NCBI GenBank assembly: GCA_017979445.1
Contig: JADQWC010000380.1
Span: 1 to 64,000 of the forward strand
DNA length: 64,000 nt
DNA from: Akebia trifoliata
Lineage: Eukaryota; Streptophyta; Magnoliopsida; Ranunculales; Lardizabalaceae
Direction: 5' to 3'
The notes beneath the pieces were generated by a model. It was not told the origin of the DNA. It ran no database searches and saw only the letters and a list, made by a program, of their open reading frames with translations. Positions within the stretch are counted from its first letter, which is position 1; the number at the start of each line of letters is the position of its first letter. The position numbers and the translations under genes were made by a program. Shown here one piece after another: positions 43,585 through 53,928 of the stretch.

Positions 43585-46500
43585 TTCTTGTTTTATAATC
43601 CTATTGAGAGTCACTTGTGATGATCCTAAATAATTCAAGATTTCAAAGGATAATGAAATAAGGATGGAATGATGGTGGTTGGAATAAGGAATCATGAATT
43701 TTATTTTTTAAATAAAAGATAAAATTTTTAATCGGTATTGATGTACATGCTGGGTTTCAAAGAAAAAACCATTAAAAAAAATAAAAAATAAAATAAAAAC
43801 CATCGCCAGTGTGCGTGGTGTAATGCTAGTAAAAAAAGTGCTTTTTTTAATCTTCTCTCACATGTACAAAGAAGGGGCAGCAGAAGAGACGTTTCTCCTT
43901 CATCTCTCTCTCTCTCTCTTCTCTGATTCAATTATTTGTGATTTTGTGAGAGAATATGTGTGAAGGTCTAAAAACCATCCAATGGTCATAATAGCTATTG
44001 CCGCCTGACATAGATAAGAGACAGAGAGGAGCACCAGAAGTCTTAGATCGTCTACTCGAAGCAATTTTTTTTTGTTTTCGGCCATATTTTGGGGTTGATT
44101 TACAACCCATTTCGTCGATTTGGTGATTGATCTGGATTTAACTGTCTAAGATTGCTGAAAGTGAGAGTGAGAAACTTAGATTAGCAAAAAAGAAGGTTGT
44201 TTACTTTAATTGGTTGCTCAAGATGGCTGAAGGAGGCTATTATTGTTCGAAGAAGACGGCAGTGCTAAAGAGTTAGCGTGCTTCTATGTTCTGCTTCAAA
44301 AAAGGAAAACGAAAACGGAGTTGAGTTGATGTTGCTCGCGGCAAACATATAAAAAAAATGAGTTTTTTTTTTGTGTGTACGGTGCATAAGTGTTGTGTGC
44401 GCTGACAGTCATATAATAAAAGAAAAATAAATTAGAATTGAGTGTTTTGTGAATGCTTGCCAGCAACATAAAAAAAAGAAAAAATAATTGTGTGTGGCAA
44501 CAACATACTAAAAAATAAAAAGTGTGTTCTGTATAATGATAGCTAAAAAAATAAAAAATAAAAAATAAAAAAAAATGTCTTTTTTTTTTCCCTTGTGAGT
44601 GTGGCTGGCGACAAATACAATAAAAGAAAAATATTTTTTATAAAGGTTTTTGTTTTACAAATCATGAATGAGCCTATCTTGTCTTTTTTGGCATTTTCAT
44701 CACAAAACTTACTACTTTATGAACTTGGTTACTCAAAAAAAAAAAAAAAACTGTGTGCTTATAGCATCCTAACAAAATTTTGTTTTATAAAACCTTTTTA
44801 TTTAACAAACCATTAATAGGCTAGCCTTACTAACCTAGTAAGGTTTCTTTCTTACTAAAAGTCATTGGCCTTATCATATGGCACCCAAACAATGATCCAA
44901 TGCCATGTGCTTATGGCCGATGAAATTCTTTAAAAAAAATTTCAAATTTTTTTTTAAAATTAATTTTTGTTTTGAACTTTGATCTTAAATTTGAAATTTC
45001 GTAGCCACCCATTTTCAAAACCTTGGATTTAAGTTTTGTTTTTTTAAAAAAATTGAATTTTATTCTTCAATCCAAACTTTTTCTATCAATTTAGGAGGTG
45101 ACCACATTAGTGAGATGACGCTTAGTAAAATTTGAAATCCTATTGCGTTAGTCGGGTGAGCTTCGTTTTTACCTTATGTTTGTTGGGTGACAAACTTTAT
45201 GAAGTTCAAGTATTTTGCATGAGAATTTCAAGAGATGGATTTTCCTGATATTAAAAAAGAAAAAAAAAAGAAAGAAAAAGAAGTCGTCATTCCTTATCTC
45301 AACAACTATCATGCTGTCCTCAATCTAATATTCTTTGAAATCTCGAATTGTTCTGGGTCGCCCAAAGTGATCCTTCATTGGACCATAGATAAAAAAAAAA
45401 ATCATTTAAAAAAAAAATTTGTGTGCATGTTTCAATGTTGGATCTGATTGATTATTGTGTTATATTGATTGCCATCGAATATGCCATGATCTCTACATAT
45501 ATATTTTTGATGTGCTTACTTTAATCTTGATCTCGATGCTATGAATTTTGTATTATCTAATTAGTATTTATGTGGCATCCATATGTTGATAGTTTGATGG
45601 TTTGATCTGGCCCACAGGCCTATTTATCTTAAAAATGCCCTGAGCACACCCCACCTTATTTTGCACACACCACTAGCATGTTTATTTTATTACATTGCAT
45701 GCTTGCATGTCCCTTATAGCTAATGTGGTACTAGCGCATGACCCGGTCTTCTCGTGAGACGTGATGTCATTCATGAAAATCACAACTCCAGTCACATACC
45801 TTAATGGTATATAAAATTGGGGCATCCGTACCGTTTGATTAGGTGATCCTGAAAGGTATATTGATGCACCCATGCTGGAGCGACCTGAGTCTTTATCTTA
45901 TTGTAAGTCGCAAAGTCATATGTCTTGATTGCCATCGTACTACTAATATGTGGTTAGTCCCCTTATGGGATACTAAACTATTTATGAAAGCTACAACCTT
46001 AGACTCGTACCTATACGTATATCAAAACTAATCTAAGTTGCACCAATTATACTTTTTGGTCAAAATCAATGCTTAAGCGAGATCCTGCCTCGCTGTATCT
46101 CGTGTAATAGAGGGATATACGACATCTATTCTAGACAAGAGGTGACTTAAGAGTGCATTTGCTCAGCATCGTACACCACCTCTCAATTGGGGATTAAACT
46201 GACTGTTTTTCGACTTTAGAGGTTTGGGTTGGAGTCTTAGATTATCACTTTGAATACTTATACGGTATATCAAACCAAGTCACCACGTATCGTCTGATTG
46301 AGTACGCTCGAGAGGTATATAGGTGCACTTGGGAAAATGTGGTTAGATAAATTGCATTGTACGTAGTAAACTTAGAGTCTAGAAACCTCCTTATAGGTCA
46401 CGACCCGAACCGATTTTAGATGTTCCCAGGTTGCTCTATTTAATCCAACTAAAAGGTAAGTGGGTGGACCGGTCCATACCACTCCAATTGAACCCGTAAT

Positions 46501-47124
46501 ACCGGTCTAACCCAATAGATTTAATTGATGAGACATGCCGATCAATTGATAAATGGATCTTATAAATCAACACATGGACCGATTGAATTAATTGGCTTAA
46601 AAATATTAGACAAAGTGATTCAAGTAGAACATTTGGATCCATTGGATGGAATCGATCCAAATTCAATTGGGAACATGGTCCTAATCACCTTGTAGTAGTT
46701 AGTTTAATCCAATGGATTGAATATCTCATATTTAACAAGATCGGGATTATCAAAAAATCATATTTAAAGATGTACCGATTAACACAATCTGGATCTTACT
46801 ATTGGAAGATCATACAATCCTTAATTATGATTCTTATTTTTTTTAAGATTCCTGATCAATCGGCAAATCCTCTTCATATAATATTTCTTGATCGGAATGC
46901 TTCACCGGTTAGAGATTTTGAATCTAATGGTTAATTTAACCAATGCTATCAAGGGGGATCTTTATTTCTAATTGCTAAAAACTACTTTCGGGTCCACAAC
47001 CAATAATCTACCTTTGATGGGATTTCAGGATACCATAGTGCCCAAACTTAAGCGTCCACCACCCAGTTGGAGTTGAGAGTCAGGTCGATTAGAACGAAAG
47101 TCAATGCCAAGTCAATAGTCGAAA
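43582..47124 (+). other. R4 leader, second part
   Basis: Resumes with GATGATCCTAAATAATTCAA, GGATGGAATGATGGTGGTTGG, the same phrases as the R1 leader near 10040-10110 reversed. It contains a CT run (43902-43920), an R4-specific segment (43930-44350) with no recognisable product, AT-rich sequence, the conserved duplicated block (45630-46440) and an R4-specific stretch (46440-46930) before the gag start. ORFs on either strand here show no family signature. Confidence 0.65.
45630..46440 (+). other. R4 copy of the conserved leader block
   Basis: Reverse complement of R1 6920-7700 and R3 25480-26330. Plus-strand translation still shows SFMKITTPVTYL and LFMKATTLDSYLYVYQN, the two related halves, despite heavy decay elsewhere in R4. 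Confidence 0.5.
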
Positions 47125-48540
47125 ATGGCTTCAGAATCTAAACTTGTAGAGATCCGTAAAATTTTGGCAGTCTTCGTTACATATAAAAGAAAAAGTGGAG
47201 GCATTAAAACAAATTTCATAATCAATAGGAAATCCTCTTGACGATCCAAATGGAAAGAAGGCAGAAGGAAGTGTAACGAAACACACACAAGAGGTCTTTA
47301 AACTCGATGGGGATAAAGAACCTATCAATGAAAATTTTGTGTTTGCCAACAGGATGTTTCAACTAGAGTTAGCCTTGAAGAGTACAAAGGGCATTGATGA
47401 AATTGCAGTATGCATTGAAGCTTTGAATCGTATCCCAAAGATTTATTTATTGGAAAAGTTTGTAATGCCTGAAATCTACAAGTTCAGTGGAATGGGTTCC
47501 ACAAGAACACACTTCTAGGTATATGTCATTGACATGTGCACCATGGGTCTCAATGATGAACAAATGACATTACTATTTCAATGAACTCTATCAGGATCAG
47601 CGCTACAGTGGCTGATGTCACAAGACCCAGCTGTAGTAAGGACATGGGAAAACATGTCAAAGTTGTTCTGGCACCAGTACAAATACAGTACTGAGATTGA
47701 AACTTCTTGAAGAGATTTGGAGTCGACTAAGCAAAAACATAGGGAAACATTTAATGACTTCATTTGTCATTAGAGGGCCAAGGCTGCACAAATGTGGGAT
47801 AGACCTTCAGAGAAAGAACAAGTGGCTATTATCTTAAAAAACCTCTTGTAAGGGTAAGCTAAATATCTAGTCTCCCAATACCTTCCTACATTTGAGTCTC
47901 TATTGCAAATCGATAGCCAATTGGAAGATGCCTTTGCTTCTAGAGTCCTTTCCAATTTTTCTGACGATAAGCTTAAAAAACCCTTCACCAATTCCAAGTT
48001 TAATACTAATCATGCCTATGTAGCCAGTACATCTGTTACACCTATCCAATCTACTACCTGACTATTAACTGAGTTAACCCTAGTCAACTTCGACCACGTA
48101 GGAAATTCACTGATCTTGGGATGTCTTTGAGCATTGTTTTCCAGAAACTATTAAGTAAAGGGTTCATTGCACCTCTCCAACCTCGACCTTTACCAAACCC
48201 GTTCCCCACTTTGTACAATCTCAACTTATTTTGTGAGTTTCACCAAAATCTCGATCATCTGATTGATCATTTCATCGCCCTTCGTCACACAATTCAAGAC
48301 CTCATCGATGTAAAAAAAGTTATTATCTCTACCCCTGAGCAATCAAATGTTACCACCTACCCTCTACCTACTTACCAACCTCCTCAGACTTTGAACATGA
48401 TATCCAATACTCAACTATCGTTTGATCTAATCCTTCTCATCCGCTTAGTCAATCATAAATCACCCAGCCCCCATTTTATTAGAGTGACGGTCCCTAATGA
48501 GGTTCTCACCACCAAATGCAGTCTTGGCTAAGGGAGAAGA
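47125..48540 (+). pseudogene. R4 gag pseudogene
   Basis: Starts at ATG 47125 (MASESKLVEIRK). After a frameshift it continues NPLDDPNGKKAEGS and MFQLELALKSTKGID. The retrotransposon gag core follows (PEIYKFSGMGSTRTH, LSGSALQWLMSQDPAVVRTW, QYKYSTEIETS-RDLESTKQ, RAKAAQMWDRPSEKEQVAI). The Tat-type C-terminal part is GMSLSIVFQKLLSKG, LQPRPLPNP, FCEFHQNLDHLIDHFIALRH and TIQDLIDVKKV, a decayed zinc-knuckle-like CEFHQ...D. Several stops and shifts are present. Gag would form the particle that packages element RNA. No gag remains in R1 or R3. Confidence 0.85.
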
Positions 48541-49190
48541 AAGTCTGAACAAGACAAAGAATCTGAAGAAGAAGACTCAGTCATACTGCTTATAAATAGT
48601 GTCCCAAGTTCTCAATCTGTAATCAAGCCCATTGTGGGTAATCGTCTATAGTTTTTTATGAGTCTTGAGTCCAGTTTTTTTATCAATTCAGCAATCAAGT
48701 TTTTTTATTTATTATCCCTTTTGAGTCAAGTTAGTTTGTCAAGTCTGCAATGACGTTAGTCGCCCCATCTGAATTCAATTGAATAAAGAAAATTTCTGAA
48801 TACCTCGAACTCATTAACGAATTAACTAATAAATTGGCTTTAAAGATAAATTCACCTAATAAGGAACCTTCTTCTGAATGAAAAGATAAATGTTTTGCTT
48901 GACCTCTAATCGAGGAAGCGAAGGTCATTAACCTCGGAATAAAAAATAATTTCCAAGAAATTCAGATTGGAACTAACTTATCCCTAGAGGAAGACAAAGA
49001 GATGAAAAATTTATTTAAAAAATTCAAAAGACTTGCTCTCGTGGTCCTATGAAGATATGTTGGTTAAGCTTGGGTGTTGTTCAACACGAAATATATACTT
49101 GTCCTATGGAAACACCACATGTACAAACCAGAATGGATTCATACAATCAGATGAGAGGTTACGAAATATATCAACATTGGACTTCTCAAC
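48541..49190 (+). pseudogene. R4 protease-region remnant and pre-RT linker
   Basis: 48541-48740 is heavily decayed and may be the protease region; no DTG/DSG motif is visible. From about 48750 the frame reads VAPSEFN-IKKISEYLELIN and ELTNKLALKINSP, then NLGIKNNFQEIQIGTNLSLE and FKKFKRLA, the linker before RT. RT start-like sequence follows near 49155-49215 (ISTLDFSTW or, in another frame, FLE-IAI), and then integrase. RT palm and RNase H are missing. Confidence 0.65.
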
Positions 49191-49736
49191 ATGATAGAGT
49201 TCTTAGAATAAATTGCTATTCTCAGACCAATGGAGCAATTAACGCAGCTAACAAAAATCTTGAAACTATCATCATAAAAGAGGTGTCTGTCACACTGAGA
49301 TTGGTCTAAGAAATTATCTTTCGCACCATTAATATGTCAAACTTCGACTCGATCGTCTACAAAAGCTTTAGTGCTTGCTGTTATGTAAAGAAAAGTCAGT
49401 TGTCAAAAACATATTAGATTCGTCAATGATATGAAGAACTAAACTTGATTGAAGAAAAATTACTTAGAGCTCTGTACCACATACAAGCTTATCAAAGAAT
49501 AGTTGCTCATACATTTGACAAGAAGGTCAAAGTTCGCCACTTGCAAGTCGGGGATTTGGTACTTAAAAAATCGAACACCAGTTTTTGACTTTAGAAGGAA
49601 ATTCAATCTTAATTAGGAATGTCATTTCCTCATTAAAGAAATACTACCTAGAAAAACCGTCTGACTTTAAGATCATGATGGAATTGAACTACCAGAATCA
49701 ACAAACCTTGACCAGATCAAATAGTACTACATTTAA
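49191..49736 (+). pseudogene. R4 integrase remnant
   Basis: Resumes at SQTNGAINAANKNLETIII (about 49210), the catalytic Glu region with Glu changed to Asn. It runs through KKLSFAPL, TYKLIKE, HLQVGDLVLK-type and FLIKEILPRKT, and ends DHDGIELPESTNLDQIK with TAA at 49734-49736. Zinc finger and both catalytic Asp are absent. Its resume point lies farther downstream than in R1 and R3. Confidence 0.75.
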
Positions 49737-50576
49737 GGAGGTCATCTTCGGTCGAAACAATTTTCTTGCTACCCAGCTCAACATCTTCTTTCTTAGCCCT
49801 TTGCAGTCTTTTTCAAAAAAAAAAATAATAAAAAAAATATCTTTTTTCTTTTTCAACTCGATCACCTAACCCAGGGGAGGGAATAATTTGAACTACGTTT
49901 TGGTCTGATCCCAAAATTCTGGGGTACGTAGGCAACTTGAGAAGTTACTTCAAGCCCGACCACATCAAAATAAAAAATATATATTCCCCCACAAAGAAAA
50001 AATTTAAAAAGAGATATTGTTAAAATGGAGAAGAAAATTCAAAAAATATATATACCGCCACAAAGAAAAAATTTCAAAAAATAAATATTGTCAAAATGGG
50101 GAAAAAAATTCGAATAAAAAGAAAAAATTTAAAAGAAATTCCATACAATGGGCATTCGGATTTTTGAGCTTTAAAATTCCTTTCTTTTTATGCCCAGTCC
50201 TAAGCTTACCCATGAAAGTTCTCTTAAGTATCATGTGAAAAAGTCAAGGAAGGTAGCAAAACATGATTAGACAATAACTCCAAAAGTTCAAAATGGAAGA
50301 AAAAAAAATGGGACTTGTTAGGTTGAAAACTCGAAAGGGAAACTTAGCCAAAAATTAGGACAAGCTCACATGTTTGAAAATCTGAAAGGATGGCCTTGGC
50401 AACAATTAGAGCAAAGAAAAAGTCTGTTAGATTGAAAATCCGAAAGGGCGACTTAAGCAAAAATTAAGGCAAGCTCGCAAGGTTGAAAATCTGAAATGAC
50501 GGCCTTGGTAATAATCAGAGCAAAGAAAAAAAATTGTAAGCTCGTTAGATCGAAAACTTGAAAAAGCAATCTAGGC

Positions 50577-50997
50577 GGCTCCATACGGGGGGAACGTGGG
50601 ATGAATTGCCTTCAATTACTCTTGCCGAGATATTTTGATGTAGAAACTCATAGCGACTTATAAGGTCAGAATCAGGATTTTTCTTTTTCAAGCAGGTAAG
50701 AAACTACTTTTTGAGTTAAAAATTTGTGCTAAAAAGATCGATTTTTCGATTTTTTTAGGGCGGACCTTACTCTATTCCTTGGGCAAGGAATAGCGGTCCG
50801 GGTCGGTGAGGGAAGGGGTGACCCCCTTTCCCCCCCTGTGACCCCCCCTTTCCCCTAACAAGGACCGGTTTCCCCCCCTAACCCCCTCGGGGGGAGTAGC
50901 TCAGAGCTACATAAAGCAATTAACTCGAGGAAAGACCCGAAGGGCTAGACTCGAACTCCTGCTTTTAGCTCAAAAAGTAGTTTTCTCTCTTGCCGAC
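50577..50997. other. GC-rich, palindrome-bearing insert of possible organellar origin
   Basis: This stretch has no match in the 3' UTRs of R1, R2 or R3, where the flanking sequence is continuous. It is far more GC-rich than its surroundings, with C and G runs, and has perfect short hairpins (CTATTCCTTGGGCAAGGAAT with AG at 50772-50793, GTAGCTCAGAGCTAC at 50896-50910). The ends carry an inverted pair AAACTACTTTTTGAG (about 50701) and CTCAAAAAGTAGTTTT (about 50969). Imperfect 36-bp copies of host sequence flank it (50540-50576 and 50998-51034). Composition and hairpins resemble plant mitochondrial intergenic DNA, which is only an inference. Confidence 0.5.
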
Positions 50998-51660
50998 CTC
51001 GCTAGATTGAAAACTTGAAAAGACAATCTAGGTAAAAGTTAGAGTAACAAAAAAAAAATCTCCATTGAAAAACTAAAAGGCGGTCCGAGCTGAAATATTA
51101 GAAGTCTTCAATACCCAGTTTGAATCAAATATAGACTCAGTGGATATAAGTATCTCGTCCATGATTGATTTGAAGAGCTTAATGTCCTTAAGTGAATTGA
51201 TGGGGATAAATAATAGATTCTATGATGAATTTCAGAAAGAAATATTTTGTTCCAATTTCTTTAAGCCTGACTCAAAATTTTCAATAAAAAAAGTCGAAAT
51301 TAAAAGTTAAACCTTTATTGCGCTTGCCGTAATCAAAGATTTTAAATTTTCATAACAATGATACTTTCTTTTTATAGTTTCCCCCCTTACACTAAGGGCT
51401 TTCGTTTTCAAATTATGTTCAATTATCTCCAGTGCAATGTTTCTTGTCAAACTAAGGGCATTTTGTTCTGAAGCCTGATCAATTTCAACCCTAAAATACA
51501 AAGTTAACTTTGAATTAAAGGTGGTAGCAATTTTGAAAACTCCCAAGGTTCGAAGAAAGTTAAAATGTTGACCGGACTTTCATAAAATCCAATTCTTTAT
51601 TTTTTAAAGGAAAAAAATCAAATGCGGTATTAATCCCCCGTTTGTTTCTTAAAAAAAAAA

Positions 51661-52240
51661 GTTAATTACTCTTTCACCCCGAGTAGGTAGAGTAGGACTT
51701 CCAAAAAATAGTTCATTACTCTTTTACCTCGAGTAGGTAGAAGTTCATTACTCTTTTACCCCGAGTAGGTAGAGTAGGACTTCTAGAAAATAGTTCATTA
51801 CTCTTTCCCCCCGAGTAGGTAGAGTAGGATTCTCCAAAAAATAAATTCATTACTCTTTCACCCCGAGTAGGTAGAGTAGGACTCCTCAAAAAATTAGTTC
51901 ATTACTTTTTCATCCCGAGTAGGTAGAATAAGACTTCCAAAAAAAAGTTCATTACTCTTTCACCCCGAGTAGGTAGAGTAGGACTCCCCCAAAAAATAGT
52001 TCATTACTCTTTCACCCCGAGTAAGTAGAGTAGGACTCCCAGAAAATAGTTCAATACTCTTTCACCTCGAATAGGTAGAGTAGGACTCCCAAAAAATAAG
52101 TTCATTACTTTTTCACCCCGAGTAGGTAGAGTAGGACCCCCAGAATATAATTTCATTACTCTTTCACCCCGAGTAGGTAGAGTAGGACTCACAGAAAATA
52201 AGTTCATTACTCTTTCACCCAGGGTAGCTAGAGTAAGACA
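51661..52240. repeat. R4 tandem array, about 12 units of 50 bp
   Basis: The unit contains AGTTCATTACTCTTTCACCC then CGAGTAGGTAGAGTAGGACT and a short A-rich spacer. The second unit is short. It is the reverse complement of the R1 array motif, as expected for the opposite orientation. R4 units are all of the CGAGTAGG type except the last (CAGGGTAGC), unlike the mixed R1 array. Confidence 0.9.
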
Positions 52241-52680
52241 TTCAACTTATGCTCAGTTTATGCTCAGTTATGCTCAGATTATACTCAATTCTGGTCAGTT
52301 TATGTTCAGATTATGTTCAAACTATGTTCACTTTATGTTCAGATTATTCTCAATTATGTTCAAATTTTGCTAAGATTTTACTCAATTTTTTACTCAGGCC
52401 CTCTGAGATTTATCTTAGGTTTCAAGTGCACACACTTGCACATTTGTTCCATTAGTTAGGGAGAATTTTCTAAAATTCAAGGATTTGACGCTGTCAGTGA
52501 GAGCTCACACTCGAAGACCTGACAACTTTTAGTTTGGGAAGAGTTTTACCCTCAAAGATCTGAATGTCTTGACGAATTGCGAAATCATGCCGCAAAATGA
52601 ACTATCACTAGCTTTTGCATTCGAATATCGTACTATCTATCAAAGTAGATTTGCTATCTAATTTGATTTAACCCTCTATT

Positions 52681-52693
52681 AAAGAGGGGCATC
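52681..52693 (+). other. R4 polypurine tract
   Basis: AAAGAGGGGCATC, still perfect despite decay of the adjacent LTR start. Confidence 0.82.
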
Positions 52694-53928
52694 TATAGAC
52701 TCCCCATTTTCGCACTCGCCTGATTAATCAACTCGTCAATCTGATTGCGATGGTTCCCAATGATAGATGAATATTCCAATATTTTTATTTTGTTACTAAA
52801 TATGTTTTAGAAATTCAGATGAGGTATTTCAAACAAGCAAAACTTTAGAAACTACGCTACGCTAGGAAAATATGACTTAAAACATAGAAATCATCATTTT
52901 ATGATAAAAAGTAACTTTACTAGAAAATCACTAAAAAATGATAAATTATCAAAATACCCCTGACATCAAAACATCATTAGAGCCTACATTATGCTTAGGA
53001 AAATCCTTTCGAACACATAAAATAACAAATTAAAATCAAATAAACCGTTTTGTCAATTTTAACAAAATTTGACAAAATTATCAAAACGTCCTCATAGGGT
53101 CTTGACTATTTCACGCCAAAAACCCATAAATGATACAAATCGATACTCTAATTGAATTTCTTACGAAAAAATAATTTCTAAACATCTCAAAACGTCAAAA
53201 ATCAATTTTTCAACACAAAAGCCCTCTTCGAGGGTAAAATAGTAATTTTCCAATCTTAAAAATTTAAAATTTCGAAATTAATAAATAAAACGTTAATTAA
53301 CGTAAAGTAAAATCTTAATAAATTAAATTAAAATTTTTAAACAAGTAAAACCAATTAATTAAGCTCACGGGCCAAATTTTAAGTGGTGACCCACTTACTT
53401 AAGTGAGACCCACATAATATTTATTAAAAGACTTCTCCATCTGGGGTCCCAAAAAATAAAAATATAATTAGAGGGATTTTTCAAAAAACGTAAAAATATT
53501 CATTGTACTTAAAAATTTAAAATCCTAATTAAACAACTTAATCTTATTTTGAAGAAACCTAGTCAAATTGAAAAACTCACAAAAAGCTCTATAAAAGGAG
53601 TCTCCACAACCTAATCTCACAGGTCAAGAAAAATCCTAGGAAAGAGATGCCAAAAACTCTCTCCAGCCTTTCTAAAACCCTAAATCTAAAGTTTCAACTC
53701 CCTACCTAACACCCAAACCTTATTTTTTACTCAAAAAATACTCAAAAACCTTCAAAACACTTAAAACATTAATCCCGTCACGTGATCCTTGGACCCGTAG
53801 TTTCTTTTTCGTAAATCAGTATTGTTTATCTGTTTAGAGTCATTATCTCGTTCCTAGACTGTAAAACTAGTGGTGACTCCCAAAACACCAAAAAGTAAAT
53901 CTGCACACGTGAATCGAGGACACTTTTA
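52694..53928 (+). repeat. R4 3' LTR, with internal deletion
   Basis: Starts TATAGACTCCCC (TG changed to TA) and ends GGACACTTTTA (CA changed to TA). It is 1235 bp, shorter than its relatives because of a deletion near 53768, where sequence jumps from the promoter-proximal part to the AATCCCGTCACGTGATCC part. TATAAAAG at 53590-53597 is the likely TATA box. Confidence 0.82.

Larger units (their letters stand above)
49737..52680 (+). other. R4 3' untranslated region
   Basis: Non-coding. It shows the conserved TCACCTAACCCAGGGGAGGG phrase, degenerate GTTGAAAAC-CGAAAGGGC-like repeats (50300-50580 and 51000-51050), the GC-rich foreign insert (50577-50997), the 50-bp array (51661-52240) and a TTATGCTCAG-like degenerate tract (52240-52390). 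Confidence 0.75.
31191..53928 (+). mobile_element. R4: old Tat/Ogre-type retrotransposon hosting R2 and the TA-element block
   Basis: Visible parts are the 3' end of the 5' LTR (31191-31374), a decayed PBS (31375-31392) and the start of the leader (31393-31539). After the 12 kb TA-element block the leader resumes at 43582. Gag pseudogene, pre-RT stub, half integrase, 3' UTR with array, PPT (52681-52693) and 3' LTR (52694-53928) follow. Continuity across the block is supported because 31375-31539 and 43582-43720 match consecutive parts of the R1 leader. LTR ends and PBS are decayed mostly by C-to-T and G-to-A changes, and R4 is the oldest nearly complete layer. Confidence 0.82.

Noticed and set aside
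43900..44350. Gene-like segment in the R4 leader (several short frames on both strands)
   Set aside because: No recognisable domain, no consistent splice structure, and frames on both strands. Kept only as an R4-specific leader segment.
50880..50990. tRNA-like sequence in the GC-rich insert (GTAGCTCAGAGCTAC, GACTCGAACTCCTGC)
   Set aside because: A T-arm-like piece is visible on the minus strand, but I cannot form a complete cloverleaf with acceptor, D, anticodon and T arms of proper lengths.
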